23,215 bases of DNA. It comes from Methylococcales bacterium. GTDB taxonomy: Bacteria > Pseudomonadota > Gammaproteobacteria > Methylococcales > Methylomonadaceae. The stretch's first letter is position 1. Each line of letters begins with the position of its first letter. Location: positions 1 through 23,215 of the forward strand of contig JAGLEW010000071.1 of the NCBI GenBank assembly GCA_023144875.1, written 5' to 3'. Of this stretch, positions 6,756 to 15,615 are shown piece by piece. Below the pieces are notes generated by a model. It saw only the letters and a list, made by a program, of their open reading frames with translations, did no database searches and was not told where the DNA came from. The position numbers and the translations under genes are program-made.

Positions 6756-7721
6756 TTATTCGCGTGAATGTGCATAATAAGCCGCTCCAAATAAAGCGGC
6801 TTCAGAGTTTAGACAAACCTTAACGGGTATTTGTTCCAAAAGACTTTTATAACGCCCTTTTGCTAAAAAACCATCCATAAATAGACCGCTTTGTAATGCA
6901 GGTAATATTTTTGCGCCAATACCGCCTGCAAGCACTACTCCGCCATAAGGTAAACACTTTAGAGCAAGATTTCCCGACTCGGCGCCATAAAGGCGACAAA
7001 ACAAATTTAAGGCTCTAACACATAAACTATCGACTCTAGCCATTGCCCTTTGACTAATAATAGCGGCAGAATCCTCGTGTATCATTTTTTTTTCAGTTTC
7101 TAGGTTAATTTTAGCAGGGTATAAATTTTTAAAAAAATGATAAATATTAACCAACCCTTCCCCTGAAACCAAGCGTTCATAACTTACATGTTCAGGGTAT
7201 TTTTTCATTAAATACTGCAATAATAAAATTTCTTTCTCTGTGGTCGGGGCAAAATCACAATGACCACCTTCGTTCGCAATCACTTGATGATTATTGCCAT
7301 CCCAATGAATAATTGCCTCACCAAGTCCCGTGCCAGCGGCTAATATCGCGAGATTACCTTGCTTAGAGTTTTCAGACGTATTTAAATGGATAAAATCATC
7401 AGCGGGTAAACTTAAAACACCCCATGCAGTTGCTTCTAAATCATTGAGCAAAACAGATGTCTTTGAGTTGGTTTGTTGCTTTATTTGTGATGCCCTTAAA
7501 ACCCAAGGTAAGTTTGTGGTATTGCATTCTCCATTTATAACAGGTCCCGCGACTCCAATACTCACCCTTTTTATGGTTTCATCACCTAAAAAATCAGCCA
7601 ATAATAATTCAAAGGTTTTAAATTCAGCACTGACAACTTGTTGCTTTCTAATACAGTTTAAGCTTGAGTCATATAGTGCTAATAAGGTTTTCGTCCCCCC
7701 AATATCCCCCGCTAAAATCAT
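6756..7721 (-). CDS. glk: Glucokinase (Glk family)
   Basis: This 321-residue cytosolic enzyme, the same length as E. coli Glk, phosphorylates glucose to glucose 6-phosphate with ATP. Motifs are the phosphate loop DIGGTKT (6-12), GVAGPV (56-61), LNDLEATAWG (92-101, with the likely catalytic Asp94), the GTGLGEA adenosine-site motif (130-136) and NEGGH (150-154). It belongs to the PF02685 group rather than the ROK glucokinases. Its ATG overlaps the stop of the copG-like gene by one base (TAATG), so the two are translationally coupled. In a methanotroph the likely job is returning glucose from glycogen or sucrose turnover to central metabolism, which is inference. Confidence 0.93.
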   Translation of the reverse strand: MILAGDIGGTKTLLALYDSSLNCIRKQQVVSAEFKTFELLLADFLGDETIKRVSIGVAGPVINGECNTTNLPWVLRASQIKQQTNSKTSVLLNDLEATAWGVLSLPADDFIHLNTSENSKQGNLAILAAGTGLGEAIIHWDGNNHQVIANEGGHCDFAPTTEKEILLLQYLMKKYPEHVSYERLVSGEGLVNIYHFFKNLYPAKINLETEKKMIHEDSAAIISQRAMARVDSLCVRALNLFCRLYGAESGNLALKCLPYGGVVLAGGIGAKILPALQSGLFMDGFLAKGRYKSLLEQIPVKVCLNSEAALFGAAYYAHSRE

Positions 7722-8197
7722 TATTTTGCCTCATAATGCTTGAAAATTTGAGATTGATTGTCCTTAGTAAACCCCACCACATCATAGGCATCTGCCTTAT
7801 TATTCATTTCCATTCCAGGGGTTCCAACGGGCATTCCAGGCACTGAAACCCCTACTATTTTAGGTTTCATGTTGAGTAAGGCTTTAATATCATTGGCAGG
7901 AACATGCCCTTCAACCACATAACCATTCACAATGGCAGTATGACAGGACGCCATCTTCTGAGAAACACCGTGTTTATTCTTAATCGCCTGCATATCCTGC
8001 GTCAAAACATCGTTAACCTTAAAATTATTTTTTTTTACGTGTTCAATCCACTTACCACAACAGGAACAAGATGGGCTTCTATATACGGTCATTTCAATGG
8101 GGCTTTCCATTTTTTTGGCACCATTTTCAACCGCTGTTTTCGCATAACTGTTCAAACTTAACCCACATAAACTCGCTATTATTAGCACTTTTAACAT
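7721..8197 (-). CDS. DUF411 (CopG-type) periplasmic copper-binding protein
   Basis: This 158-residue protein matches the DUF411 family. It has a signal peptide ending near NSYA, then SPSCSCCGKW with Cys44, Cys46 and Cys47, a second site ASCHTA with Cys85 and His86, and VEGHVPA with His98. The family's CopG members bind a cysteine-bridged copper cluster and are linked to copper resistance. The C-terminal VPGMPVGTPGMEM is also family-typical. An ATG at 8197 is chosen over a TTG at 8203, because the GAAAGG at 8205-8210 is seven bases from the ATG and only one from the TTG. It sits between hemE and glk, 26 bases after hemE. A role in copper handling for pMMO or cytochrome oxidase is inference. 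Confidence 0.88.
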   Translation of the reverse strand: MLKVLIIASLCGLSLNSYAKTAVENGAKKMESPIEMTVYRSPSCSCCGKWIEHVKKNNFKVNDVLTQDMQAIKNKHGVSQKMASCHTAIVNGYVVEGHVPANDIKALLNMKPKIVGVSVPGMPVGTPGMEMNNKADAYDVVGFTKDNQSQIFKHYEAK

Positions 8198-8204
8198 TTT
8201 CAAA

Positions 8205-8210
8205 CCTTTC
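8205..8210 (-). promoter_or_regulatory. Shine-Dalgarno that decides the DUF411 start
   Basis: The minus strand reads GAAAGG here, seven bases before ATG 8197. The in-frame TTG at 8203 is only one base away, too close for use. The site therefore supports the 158-residue form. Confidence 0.6.
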
Positions 8211-8223
8211 TTTTTATTGTTAT

Positions 8224-9288
8224 TTAAAGATGATATTGCGGGCTGTATTTATGTACCGCATCCACCATTGCTTTGACATGTTCAGGGTTCATATCAGGCA
8301 AAATACCATGCCCTAAATTAAACACATGCCCTGAACCTTTCCCGTATTTTTCTAAAATTAGCTTAACTTTTTCAGTAATTTTTTCAGGTTGAGCGTACAA
8401 CGCCACAGGGTCCATATTCCCTTGGAGCGCCACTTTATCACCGACTTGCGCACGAGCAAATCCAATATCCGTTTGCCAATCTAACCCTAGTGCATCAAAG
8501 CCAACCTTACTCATTTCATTTAACCATAAACCCCCGCCTTTGGTAAAAAAGAGGGTTGGAATCGTTTGACCATCCACATTAGTCGTCAATAATTCACGTA
8601 CTTGTCGTGCATAGGCCAATGAAAATTCTAAATATTCTTCGGTTGCCAGCATACCACCCCATGTATCAAAAATCATCACTGCTTGTGCGCCTGCTGCAAT
8701 TTGTGCATTGAGATACGCCGCCACTGATTGCGCTAATTTATCCAACATTTGATGCATTAATAAAGGTTCGTTATACATCAACGCTTTCACTTTTTGAAAA
8801 CTTTTACTACTGCCACCTTCCACCATATAGGTGGCTAATGTCCAAGGGCTGCCCGAAAAACCGATTAACGGCACCCGACCTTGTAAATTTTTTCGGATAA
8901 GACTCACGGCATCCATCACATAAGCCAACTTATCCAAGGGGTCAAAGACAGGTAAAGCCTCAATATCCGCTTTTGTCCGTACCGTTTTTTTAAATTTAGG
9001 CCCTTCACCCTCACTAAAATAAAGCCCTAACCCCATGGCATCGGGAATCGTTAAAATATCTGAAAATAAAATGGCCGCATCAAAATCAAATCGTTCTAAG
9101 GGTTGTAAAGTGACTTCACAGGCTAATTCTGGGTTGGTACACAAATCGAGAAAACTACCTGCTTCGGCTCGAATTTTTCGATATTCAGGTAGATAACGCC
9201 CTGCCTGACGCATCATCCAGACAGGGGTTCTGTCAACCGATTGTTTTAAGAGCGTTTTAAGAAAAATATCATTTTTTAAGGCTGTCAT
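8224..9288 (-). CDS. hemE: Uroporphyrinogen III decarboxylase
   Basis: HemE (354 residues) removes four carboxyl groups from uroporphyrinogen III to give coproporphyrinogen III in heme synthesis. Signatures are RTPVWMMRQAGRYLPEYR (20-37), FSDILTIPDAMGL (75-87, with the catalytic-site Asp77), GFSGSPWTLATYMVEGGSS, FDTWGG and the C-terminal NLGHGILPD. Length and motifs are typical. It follows the DamX-like gene after 39 bases, an arrangement (aroB-damX-...-hemE) common in gammaproteobacteria. No terminator is visible between them, so it may share the aro transcript. Confidence 0.97.
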   Translation of the reverse strand: MTALKNDIFLKTLLKQSVDRTPVWMMRQAGRYLPEYRKIRAEAGSFLDLCTNPELACEVTLQPLERFDFDAAILFSDILTIPDAMGLGLYFSEGEGPKFKKTVRTKADIEALPVFDPLDKLAYVMDAVSLIRKNLQGRVPLIGFSGSPWTLATYMVEGGSSKSFQKVKALMYNEPLLMHQMLDKLAQSVAAYLNAQIAAGAQAVMIFDTWGGMLATEEYLEFSLAYARQVRELLTTNVDGQTIPTLFFTKGGGLWLNEMSKVGFDALGLDWQTDIGFARAQVGDKVALQGNMDPVALYAQPEKITEKVKLILEKYGKGSGHVFNLGHGILPDMNPEHVKAMVDAVHKYSPQYHL

Positions 9289-9327
9289 CGTATCGTTAGG
9301 TGAATGTGTTAGGGTGAAAAAGAGAAA

Positions 9328-10902
9328 TTAACGAGATTTTTTAATTTCTGATTGGATCGCGCCGAACTGTTTTGGCCACGCGGACTTGAATTGTTTGGGT
9401 AATGTTTTTACTTTATTTTGAGCACTCGCAACACTGGAAAAACTACCATATAATAATAAGTATTGTTGCTTATTATTTCGCTTAACGCCAATATATTTTA
9501 ATTGATTTTTTAAGGTGCTATACTGAGTTAACACCTTCAATAAAGCTTCTTTTTTCGGCGTAGCTATTAACTGCAAGGTATATTTTCGAGCCGATTGACG
9601 CAACGCCCATTGGCTATTATCACCAATTTTTTTGACCTTTTTTTCAGGTTTTTTCTTTTTTAGTGTTGGTTTTTTAGTTGCAATTAGCTTTTCTTTGTCA
9701 ACCAAAATAGGCACAACCGTTTTAGTAGGGTTTGTCTTTTTCTGTATTGAGCCAGAATTTTTATTTACACTAGAAAGTGGTGTTTGCTCATCCGATTGTT
9801 TTATTTCTAAAACAGGTTGATTTATCGCAGGGGTCTCTGTCGTATTTTTTGAATTTTTTTCGAATTCTTCTTTTTTCAAAGGATCATCAATATTCTCAGC
9901 TACTATATTTTCTGTTGGTGGTGTTTGAGTGATGGCAATAACGTTTGAAGGTTTTTCCTCAGAAGATTGTTTTTTTTCTAAAGAATCAGCTGCATTATTA
10001 TTTAAACTCAGTTGCGTTTTTTGGTTAATTTGTGTGACATCATTTACTGCTAATAAGGTGGGTTCTATTTTCGCTGAAAATTTTTTTTTAGGGTTTTCTA
10101 ATAATTCTAAAAAGAAAGATTTATACCATTTATTTTGTTTTAAATCCGATGAATAATGATAAACCGTCCCTGCGGCTAACAATAGAAATAAAAGTGAGAG
10201 GATATATTTTCGCCATCTAAACCAAAATGTTTTTCGTTTATGGAGCGCGGCAATAATTACCCCAGGTATTCCTTTACTACCAATATACAATTGGTTAATA
10301 AGTTTGGGTTTAATGTCTTCCTCTATTATCAAAGAATCTGGTGTTACGGACAGCATGGTTAAAAAAGCTTCGGTCTGTTTTTTATCTAAGACAGGAATTT
10401 CTATAAAATAACAATGGTCAACGGCTTTATCCGTTTTATTTTTTAAGAGGAGTTGTTTTTTTGTAAGCACAAAAACAATTTTAAGCGCTGGATATTTTAA
10501 TGAGTATTGAATGAGTCCTTCGATAAATCCACTTGGAAAACGCTCTGCATTATCAAGAATTAAAATAATCCGTTTTTCATGTTCCGCGTAATAGCCCAGC
10601 ATGTCATGCAGTCTTTCGGTATCTGGAATATTTCCCTGCGCTCGCAGTACTCGCCTAAGTTCGTCTTTAATATCGCTAAAACTTAAAAGCGTGGTTCCAT
10701 AAAATAAACATAAGGTCCACTGGTCTTTTTTTTCGCGCTCAAGTGTGGTGAGTAATGTGGTTTTTCCAATACCATTATCACCTGAAAGAATAATGTCTTC
10801 TCGTTTTTTTAAAAGCGTTTCAATGAGTAAATCAAAAACTTCCATTCGCTCAAAACTAATCAAACCCAATTTATCAAGATATGCTTGCTCTTTCGCTTTC
10901 AT
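9328..10902 (-). CDS. damX: DamX-like AAA ATPase with SPOR domain
   Basis: This 524-residue membrane protein has three parts. An N-terminal cytoplasmic AAA-type ATPase carries Walker A GDNGIGKT (41-48) and Walker B RIILILDNAE (111-120). One membrane helix lies at about 233-248, after a basic FRWRKY. A long K/S/T/E/P-rich periplasmic linker (about 260-430) leads to a C-terminal SPOR domain of about 90 residues with YTLQLIAT, YLLLYGSFSS and the final WPKQFGAIQ. SPOR domains bind denuded peptidoglycan at the septum, and DamX is a division protein. It is longer than E. coli DamX (428 residues), as in relatives that keep a recognisable ATPase. It starts three bases after aroB, the usual damX position. 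Confidence 0.88.
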   Translation of the reverse strand: MKAKEQAYLDKLGLISFERMEVFDLLIETLLKKREDIILSGDNGIGKTTLLTTLEREKKDQWTLCLFYGTTLLSFSDIKDELRRVLRAQGNIPDTERLHDMLGYYAEHEKRIILILDNAERFPSGFIEGLIQYSLKYPALKIVFVLTKKQLLLKNKTDKAVDHCYFIEIPVLDKKQTEAFLTMLSVTPDSLIIEEDIKPKLINQLYIGSKGIPGVIIAALHKRKTFWFRWRKYILSLLFLLLAAGTVYHYSSDLKQNKWYKSFFLELLENPKKKFSAKIEPTLLAVNDVTQINQKTQLSLNNNAADSLEKKQSSEEKPSNVIAITQTPPTENIVAENIDDPLKKEEFEKNSKNTTETPAINQPVLEIKQSDEQTPLSSVNKNSGSIQKKTNPTKTVVPILVDKEKLIATKKPTLKKKKPEKKVKKIGDNSQWALRQSARKYTLQLIATPKKEALLKVLTQYSTLKNQLKYIGVKRNNKQQYLLLYGSFSSVASAQNKVKTLPKQFKSAWPKQFGAIQSEIKKSR

Positions 10903-10905
10903 TGA

Positions 10906-11997
10906 TTACACGCCTCGGTACCCATTGAGGGTTTCTTTTAATAATGCCGTTGTTACTTTGATGGGTAAGTTTGCTTTACCTATTTTTTTCAAAATAATCA
11001 CTCGAATATCATCATCAATATTTTTTTTATCTACGGACATTAGTTCAAGATAACGGTCTGTTGCTAATTTTTCAGGGGATAAAGTTGGTAATTTCGCGCG
11101 TTGAAATAGCGTTATAATTCTTAAAACAGTTTCATCATTTAAATAACCTAATCGACGCGATAAGTCCGCTGCCAAGCAGGTACCAATCGCTACCGCTTCA
11201 CCGTGTAAATAAACACCATACCCCATTCCCGTTTCAATCGCATGACCAAACGTATGCCCTAAATTTAAAATCGCTCGAATACCTGACTCATGCTCATCTT
11301 CCGCCACAATTTCTGCTTTATTCAAGCAAGAACGTTCTATGGCAAAGCTTAAAGCCTCTTCATCTTTTGCTAATAACCGTTCAATATTTTTTTCTATCCA
11401 TTCAAAAAATTCAGGGTCTCTGATTAAGCCATATTTGATGACTTCCGCAATACCCGCTGACAATTGTCTATCATTCAGCGTTTTTAAAACCGAAATATCA
11501 ATGAGCACCGCTTTGGGTTGATAAAAAGCACCGATCATATTTTTACCCAACACGTGATTAACCCCTGTTTTCCCTCCTACTGAAGAGTCCACTTGTGCTA
11601 ATAAAGTCGTTGGAATTTGGATAAATGGAATACCACGTTGATAACACGCCGCAGCAAACCCACCCATATCTCCAATAACGCCACCCCCTAAGGTAATTAA
11701 GGTTGCCTTTCGGTTGAATTTAGCATCCAATAAATCAGTCCAAATTTTTTCAACATAATTCAGGGTTTTATATTGCTCACCATCGGGCAAAATAACACAT
11801 TCAAGCGAATAGGAGGCTAATATTTTCTTTAACTTTTCTAAATATAAGGGTGCAATGGTCGTATTAGTAATCACAATAACTTGTTGAGAAGCAATGTATT
11901 GTGGTAATAAATCAATCTGAGACAATAAGTTTGAACCAATAAAAATAGGGTAACTTCGTGTACCGAGTTCAAGCTGTAATTGCTTGATATTACTCAT
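10906..11997 (-). CDS. aroB: 3-dehydroquinate synthase
   Basis: AroB converts DAHP to 3-dehydroquinate, the second step of the shikimate pathway, using NAD and a divalent metal. From the start used here (363 residues) the zinc ligands are Glu185 (EVIKYG), His248 (GHTFGHAIE) and His265 (HGEAVA), one residue off E. coli Glu184, His247 and His264. The nucleotide loop GGGVIGDMGG is at 104-113. ATG codons also occur at 12000 and 12012. I prefer 11997 because it gives the family length and a short eight-base overlap with the aroK stop, a pattern of translational coupling, but no strong Shine-Dalgarno decides between them. Confidence 0.95.
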   Translation of the reverse strand: MSNIKQLQLELGTRSYPIFIGSNLLSQIDLLPQYIASQQVIVITNTTIAPLYLEKLKKILASYSLECVILPDGEQYKTLNYVEKIWTDLLDAKFNRKATLITLGGGVIGDMGGFAAACYQRGIPFIQIPTTLLAQVDSSVGGKTGVNHVLGKNMIGAFYQPKAVLIDISVLKTLNDRQLSAGIAEVIKYGLIRDPEFFEWIEKNIERLLAKDEEALSFAIERSCLNKAEIVAEDEHESGIRAILNLGHTFGHAIETGMGYGVYLHGEAVAIGTCLAADLSRRLGYLNDETVLRIITLFQRAKLPTLSPEKLATDRYLELMSVDKKNIDDDIRVIILKKIGKANLPIKVTTALLKETLNGYRGV

Positions 11998-12517
11998 CAT
12001 TAATTTGTTCATAAGCTTCTAGAATAGCATTGACCACGACCTTTGTTTGCATGGTTCCCGTATCTATTTTAAAGTCTGCACAGTCAAGATACAGTGCTTC
12101 GCGTTGTTCAAATAAAGATTCAATACTTTCTTTAGGGTTATCAGTTTGTAGTAAAGGTCTTTTAGAATCACGGCGGGTACGCTTTAAAATATGTTCAACT
12201 GAGCATTCTAAATAAACGACGAAACCATTTTTTTTCAATAAGTTTCTATTTTTTTCACGCAAAATTGCACCACCGCCTGTTGCTAAAACAATGCCGTCAA
12301 TTTCAATTAAATGCCCAAGCATTGTTTGCTCGCGCTGTCTAAAACCTTTTTCGCCTTCATATTCAAAAATTGTTGGAATATCAACGCCTGTACTTTCTTC
12401 AATGGCCTTATCACTGTCATAAAAAGGGACTTTTAATGCGGTTGCTAATTGGCGACCAATCGTAGTTTTACCTGCGCCCATCAGACCAATTAAATAAATA
12501 TTTTCTGTTTTTTTCAT
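11990..12517 (-). CDS. aroK: Shikimate kinase
   Basis: AroK (175 residues) phosphorylates shikimate with ATP. Visible are Walker A GLMGAGKT (11-18), the shikimate-binding DSD (34-36), the FRQRE segment with Arg60, the GGG loop (81-83) and the lid RTRRDSKRPLL. The length is standard. The stop overlaps the start of aroB. Upstream, pilQ is only 68 bases away but a terminator lies in that gap, so aroK either needs its own promoter, which I do not see clearly, or depends on read-through from the pil operon. Confidence 0.97.
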   Translation of the reverse strand: MKKTENIYLIGLMGAGKTTIGRQLATALKVPFYDSDKAIEESTGVDIPTIFEYEGEKGFRQREQTMLGHLIEIDGIVLATGGGAILREKNRNLLKKNGFVVYLECSVEHILKRTRRDSKRPLLQTDNPKESIESLFEQREALYLDCADFKIDTGTMQTKVVVNAILEAYEQINDE

Positions 12518-12538
12518 AGATTAATGGGGTATAAAATT

Positions 12539-12562
12539 AAAAAAGGAGGCATTATGCCTCCT
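12539..12562 (-). terminator. Rho-independent terminator after pilQ
   Basis: AGGAGGC (12544-12550) pairs with GCCTCCT (12556-12562) around ATTAT. On the minus strand the stem is followed by six T residues. It lies 24 bases after the pilQ stop and 27 bases before the aroK ATG, ending the pilMNOPQ operon. The GGAGGC is part of the stem, not an aroK ribosome site, since it is on the wrong side of the hairpin in distance and strand pairing. Confidence 0.85.
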
Positions 12563-12585
12563 ATTGAATAGATGCGAAAGCATGT

Positions 12586-14946
12586 TTATTGTAATGTTAC
12601 CGATTCTTTCACAACTTTCGGGGTTATAAAAACCAATAATTCTTTTTTGACTTCAGAATCTCGTGTGTTTCTAAATAAAATTCCAACAATAGGTAAGTCA
12701 CCAAAAAATGGTACTTTTGTAACGACTTTCCCTGTATCCATGGCATAAATTCCGCCTAAAACAACGGTTTCACCATCATTGACTTGCACGGTCGTTTTTA
12801 CTTCTTCTTTGTCAATTCCACCTAAATCGTTTGCGGTGTCATTCTTAATGGCTAAGTCCATAATAACACTACCATTCGGGGTGATTTGAGGTTTTACTTT
12901 TAATTCCAATACCGCATCAATGAATTCAGTTTGGGTTCCTTCGGAACTGGTGGTACTAAAAGGAATTTGAACCCCTTGTTTGATGAGCGCTTCAACTCGA
13001 TCCGACGTTAAAACACGTGGGTTTGAAATCAGTTCACCACGATTATCACCTTCAAGTGCCGATATTTCTAAATTTAACACATAATCTGCCGCTCGTGCCA
13101 GTGTCATTCCTAGTGCGGCGGGAGGAAAAGCATTTGCCCCTTTTGATGCTAAATCGACCAAGTAATTACTCACATTCGCATCACTCACCGAAGGCACTAT
13201 AATCCCTCCGCCTGTCCGAGCGCCATTTACATCACGAGTCACTAATCCGCCAACTGTCGGCGTAGGCCCTATGGCAAAACCTCTTTTAGAACCAAGTCTT
13301 GCCGCTTTTGCAATACCAAAACGCATCCCTAAATCACGGGCAAAGTTTTTATCTGCATTGACAATTCGCGCTTCAATCATAACTTGTCGCACGGGAATGT
13401 CCAATTTTTGAATCAATCCTCGAATTGCCTCCATCTTTTTCGAAGTATCTTTTACAATCAAAACATTGGTTCGAATATCAACATTAACCACTCCACGGTT
13501 GGACAGCAAACGACCATTTTGAGCGTGGGTATTTTTCTTATCCTTTTTTTTATCCGAAGACGTGTTATTTGTCCCTGTATCTTCTCGGCCTTCTAAAATT
13601 TTCCGAATAGTATCTGCTTTAGCGTAGTTTATTTGAATATATTCTGTCCGTAAAGGTTCTAATTGCTCAACAACTTTTTTAGCCTCTAGCTCTTCTTCTT
13701 CCAGTTTAAATATTTGAGCGATTGGAGCGACTAAAATAACATTTCCCGATTCACGTTTTGCTAACCCATTGGCTTTTAAAATTAGATCCAAGGCTTGATC
13801 CCAAGGAACATCATTTAAATTTAAGGTCACTCGGCCTGTAACCGCTTCTGAAGCCACAACATTAAGTTCTGTGAAGTCCGCTAAAATTTGTAATACCGAG
13901 CGAATTTCAATATCTTGAAAGTTTAATGAAAGCTTTTCACCTGAATAGGGAAATTTTGCTTTTTCAGCCACTTCTTTTTCAGCTCTGGTGAGCGGTCTAA
14001 AATCAAACGTTAACATACCACCATCTTGAAAAGAAGAATAGTCGTAATTGCCACTCATAGGTGTAACCGTGATAATGGTATTGATGCCTCTGCTTACCGC
14101 TTCAATTTTATGAATGGGGGTTGCAAAATCGGACACATCAAAGCGTTTTCTAAGGGCTTGAGGTAGTCGTGTATTTAAAAATTTCAATACCACTTTTCCT
14201 CCAACTTCTCTTGAGTCTACAATGGTATTTACATTGGTTAATTCAACCACTAATAAGCCCTGACCATTCGCGCCTCGTCTGAAATCAATATCTCTAATTG
14301 TTTGCTGTGGTAATAACCTTGAAATCGCGGATACTTTTTGCACTGGCTCTGGTTGTGGAACTAAGGGTGGTGCTATTACAGGTGGTAGTGGTTCGACAGG
14401 GGCGCGCTTTGTAACTGTTTCCACAGGAGCAGGCTCTGTAAACGTTTCGATAGGAGCCTCTTCTTCAGGAATAGGCGCCTGAACGATCGGCGTAAGCGGT
14501 TCAGGTTCTGCTATCGACTCAATTTCATTTAAGGTAATTAAAACTTTATTTCCTAATACTTTGGTTTCATAAGGTACGGATTCACTTAAATTAATAACAA
14601 CTCGGGTACGCTCACCTGCTTCAATCACATATATATCACTGGCAGCCCCCATATTCGCGGTAAATTTTTTCTGCTTCAAGCCACTTTTAACCCCTACAAA
14701 ATCTAACGCAATTCGCGAAGGATTATCGGTTTGAAAAACATCAGGCTCAGCCACCACCCCTGTCATTTCCAAAGCAACCTGTACTTTATTACCCGCAAGG
14801 GCTGAAAAGTCAAGATTTGTAATTGAAATTTCTTCTGCTAAAACAGGATTAATCACCAAAAAAATTAAAAATAGACTTGTCCTTGCAAAGGTATGAATAC
14901 CCTTGGCTTTATGTTCTAATAATTTCATTTTTTGCACAATACTCAT
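12586..14946 (-). CDS. pilQ: Type IV pilus outer-membrane secretin PilQ
   Basis: PilQ (786 residues) forms the outer-membrane ring through which the type IV pilus passes. A signal peptide ends near PVLA (37). Two AMIN peptidoglycan-binding domains follow, at about 40-115 and 215-300, separated by a Pro/Glu-rich linker (about 147-207). Then come an STN/N0 domain (about 345-410), an N1 domain with a charged insertion, and the secretin core, ending VLGGIYAMDTGKV and VPFFGDLPIVGILFRN. An ATG at 14928 would also leave a complete signal peptide. The first ATG is kept because a GAAG lies eight bases before it and the second has none. It is the last pil gene, 21 bases after pilP. Confidence 0.96.
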   Translation of the reverse strand: MSIVQKMKLLEHKAKGIHTFARTSLFLIFLVINPVLAEEISITNLDFSALAGNKVQVALEMTGVVAEPDVFQTDNPSRIALDFVGVKSGLKQKKFTANMGAASDIYVIEAGERTRVVINLSESVPYETKVLGNKVLITLNEIESIAEPEPLTPIVQAPIPEEEAPIETFTEPAPVETVTKRAPVEPLPPVIAPPLVPQPEPVQKVSAISRLLPQQTIRDIDFRRGANGQGLLVVELTNVNTIVDSREVGGKVVLKFLNTRLPQALRKRFDVSDFATPIHKIEAVSRGINTIITVTPMSGNYDYSSFQDGGMLTFDFRPLTRAEKEVAEKAKFPYSGEKLSLNFQDIEIRSVLQILADFTELNVVASEAVTGRVTLNLNDVPWDQALDLILKANGLAKRESGNVILVAPIAQIFKLEEEELEAKKVVEQLEPLRTEYIQINYAKADTIRKILEGREDTGTNNTSSDKKKDKKNTHAQNGRLLSNRGVVNVDIRTNVLIVKDTSKKMEAIRGLIQKLDIPVRQVMIEARIVNADKNFARDLGMRFGIAKAARLGSKRGFAIGPTPTVGGLVTRDVNGARTGGGIIVPSVSDANVSNYLVDLASKGANAFPPAALGMTLARAADYVLNLEISALEGDNRGELISNPRVLTSDRVEALIKQGVQIPFSTTSSEGTQTEFIDAVLELKVKPQITPNGSVIMDLAIKNDTANDLGGIDKEEVKTTVQVNDGETVVLGGIYAMDTGKVVTKVPFFGDLPIVGILFRNTRDSEVKKELLVFITPKVVKESVTLQ

Positions 14947-14967
14947 TATTTAATCTTCGAATTATTT

Positions 14968-15615
14968 TTATTTATCCGAGTCTGTTTTTAAGGAAAGCTG
15001 AGAGTCTTTTTTAACCCAATAATCCTCTTCTTCTTGGATAATTTCTTCTATGTTGATGCTAAAACGGGTGATTTCTAAAATTAAACCATTATTTTGACCG
15101 ATATAATTTCCGACTCTTACTTTTTGAACCCCGCTTGGAAATCGCACTAAGCCCCAAACGCCATTTTTTCTAACCGAGCCTACCATTGATAATGATTCCA
15201 GTGGAAAATTTTCTAAATCTTCTTTCACGCGATTAAAATCGGGTTTAATACCATTTGGTATACGCTTAGGCGGTAGATCCTCTATTGCTTTTATTACCTC
15301 TGTTATCTCTTTTTTCAGAGCCTTAACCTCTTTTTTTGCCTCTTTTTTTGCCTCTTGTTTTTTTACTATAGGTTTAGGCTTCGGTTCAATTTTTTTACGT
15401 TTTAAAAATGGGTTACGGGCTTGATTAGGCTCAAATAAAAAATAGTCACTGGGTTTTATTTTTTCTAAAGGTTCAATCCCTTCACCAGGTTTTGCAATCA
15501 CTTCTTCAACATAGGTTTCCAAATCAGACATATCATCATTACCACAAGCGGATAAAAGTAAAAATAATCCCATAGTTATTAACTTTGGTATGGGTACTAA
15601 ATGATTACGTTTCAT
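14968..15615 (-). CDS. pilP: Type IV pilus assembly lipoprotein PilP
   Basis: PilP (215 residues) links the inner-membrane PilN/PilO pair to the PilQ secretin. The N-terminus is a lipoprotein signal with lipobox LSAC, so Cys24 would be lipidated. A Lys/Glu-rich stretch follows at about 78-105, then a compact beta domain with SLSMVGSVRKNGVWGLVR and VRVGNYIGQNNG, typical of PilP. The longer frame begins at 15654, but the ATG at 15615 is preceded by AGGAGG (15625-15630) and gives a clean lipoprotein signal, so it is the start used here. It overlaps the pilO stop by 11 bases. Confidence 0.93.
   Translation of the reverse strand: MKRNHLVPIPKLITMGLFLLLSACGNDDMSDLETYVEEVIAKPGEGIEPLEKIKPSDYFLFEPNQARNPFLKRKKIEPKPKPIVKKQEAKKEAKKEVKALKKEITEVIKAIEDLPPKRIPNGIKPDFNRVKEDLENFPLESLSMVGSVRKNGVWGLVRFPSGVQKVRVGNYIGQNNGLILEITRFSINIEEIIQEEEDYWVKKDSQLSLKTDSDK

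Noticed and set aside
6776..6800. GCCGC/GCGGC inverted repeat as a glk terminator
   Set aside because: It lies inside the glk coding end, has only five pairs and no T-run follows.
8198..8203. TTG start of the DUF411 gene
   Set aside because: It leaves one base to the Shine-Dalgarno; the ATG at 8197 has proper spacing.
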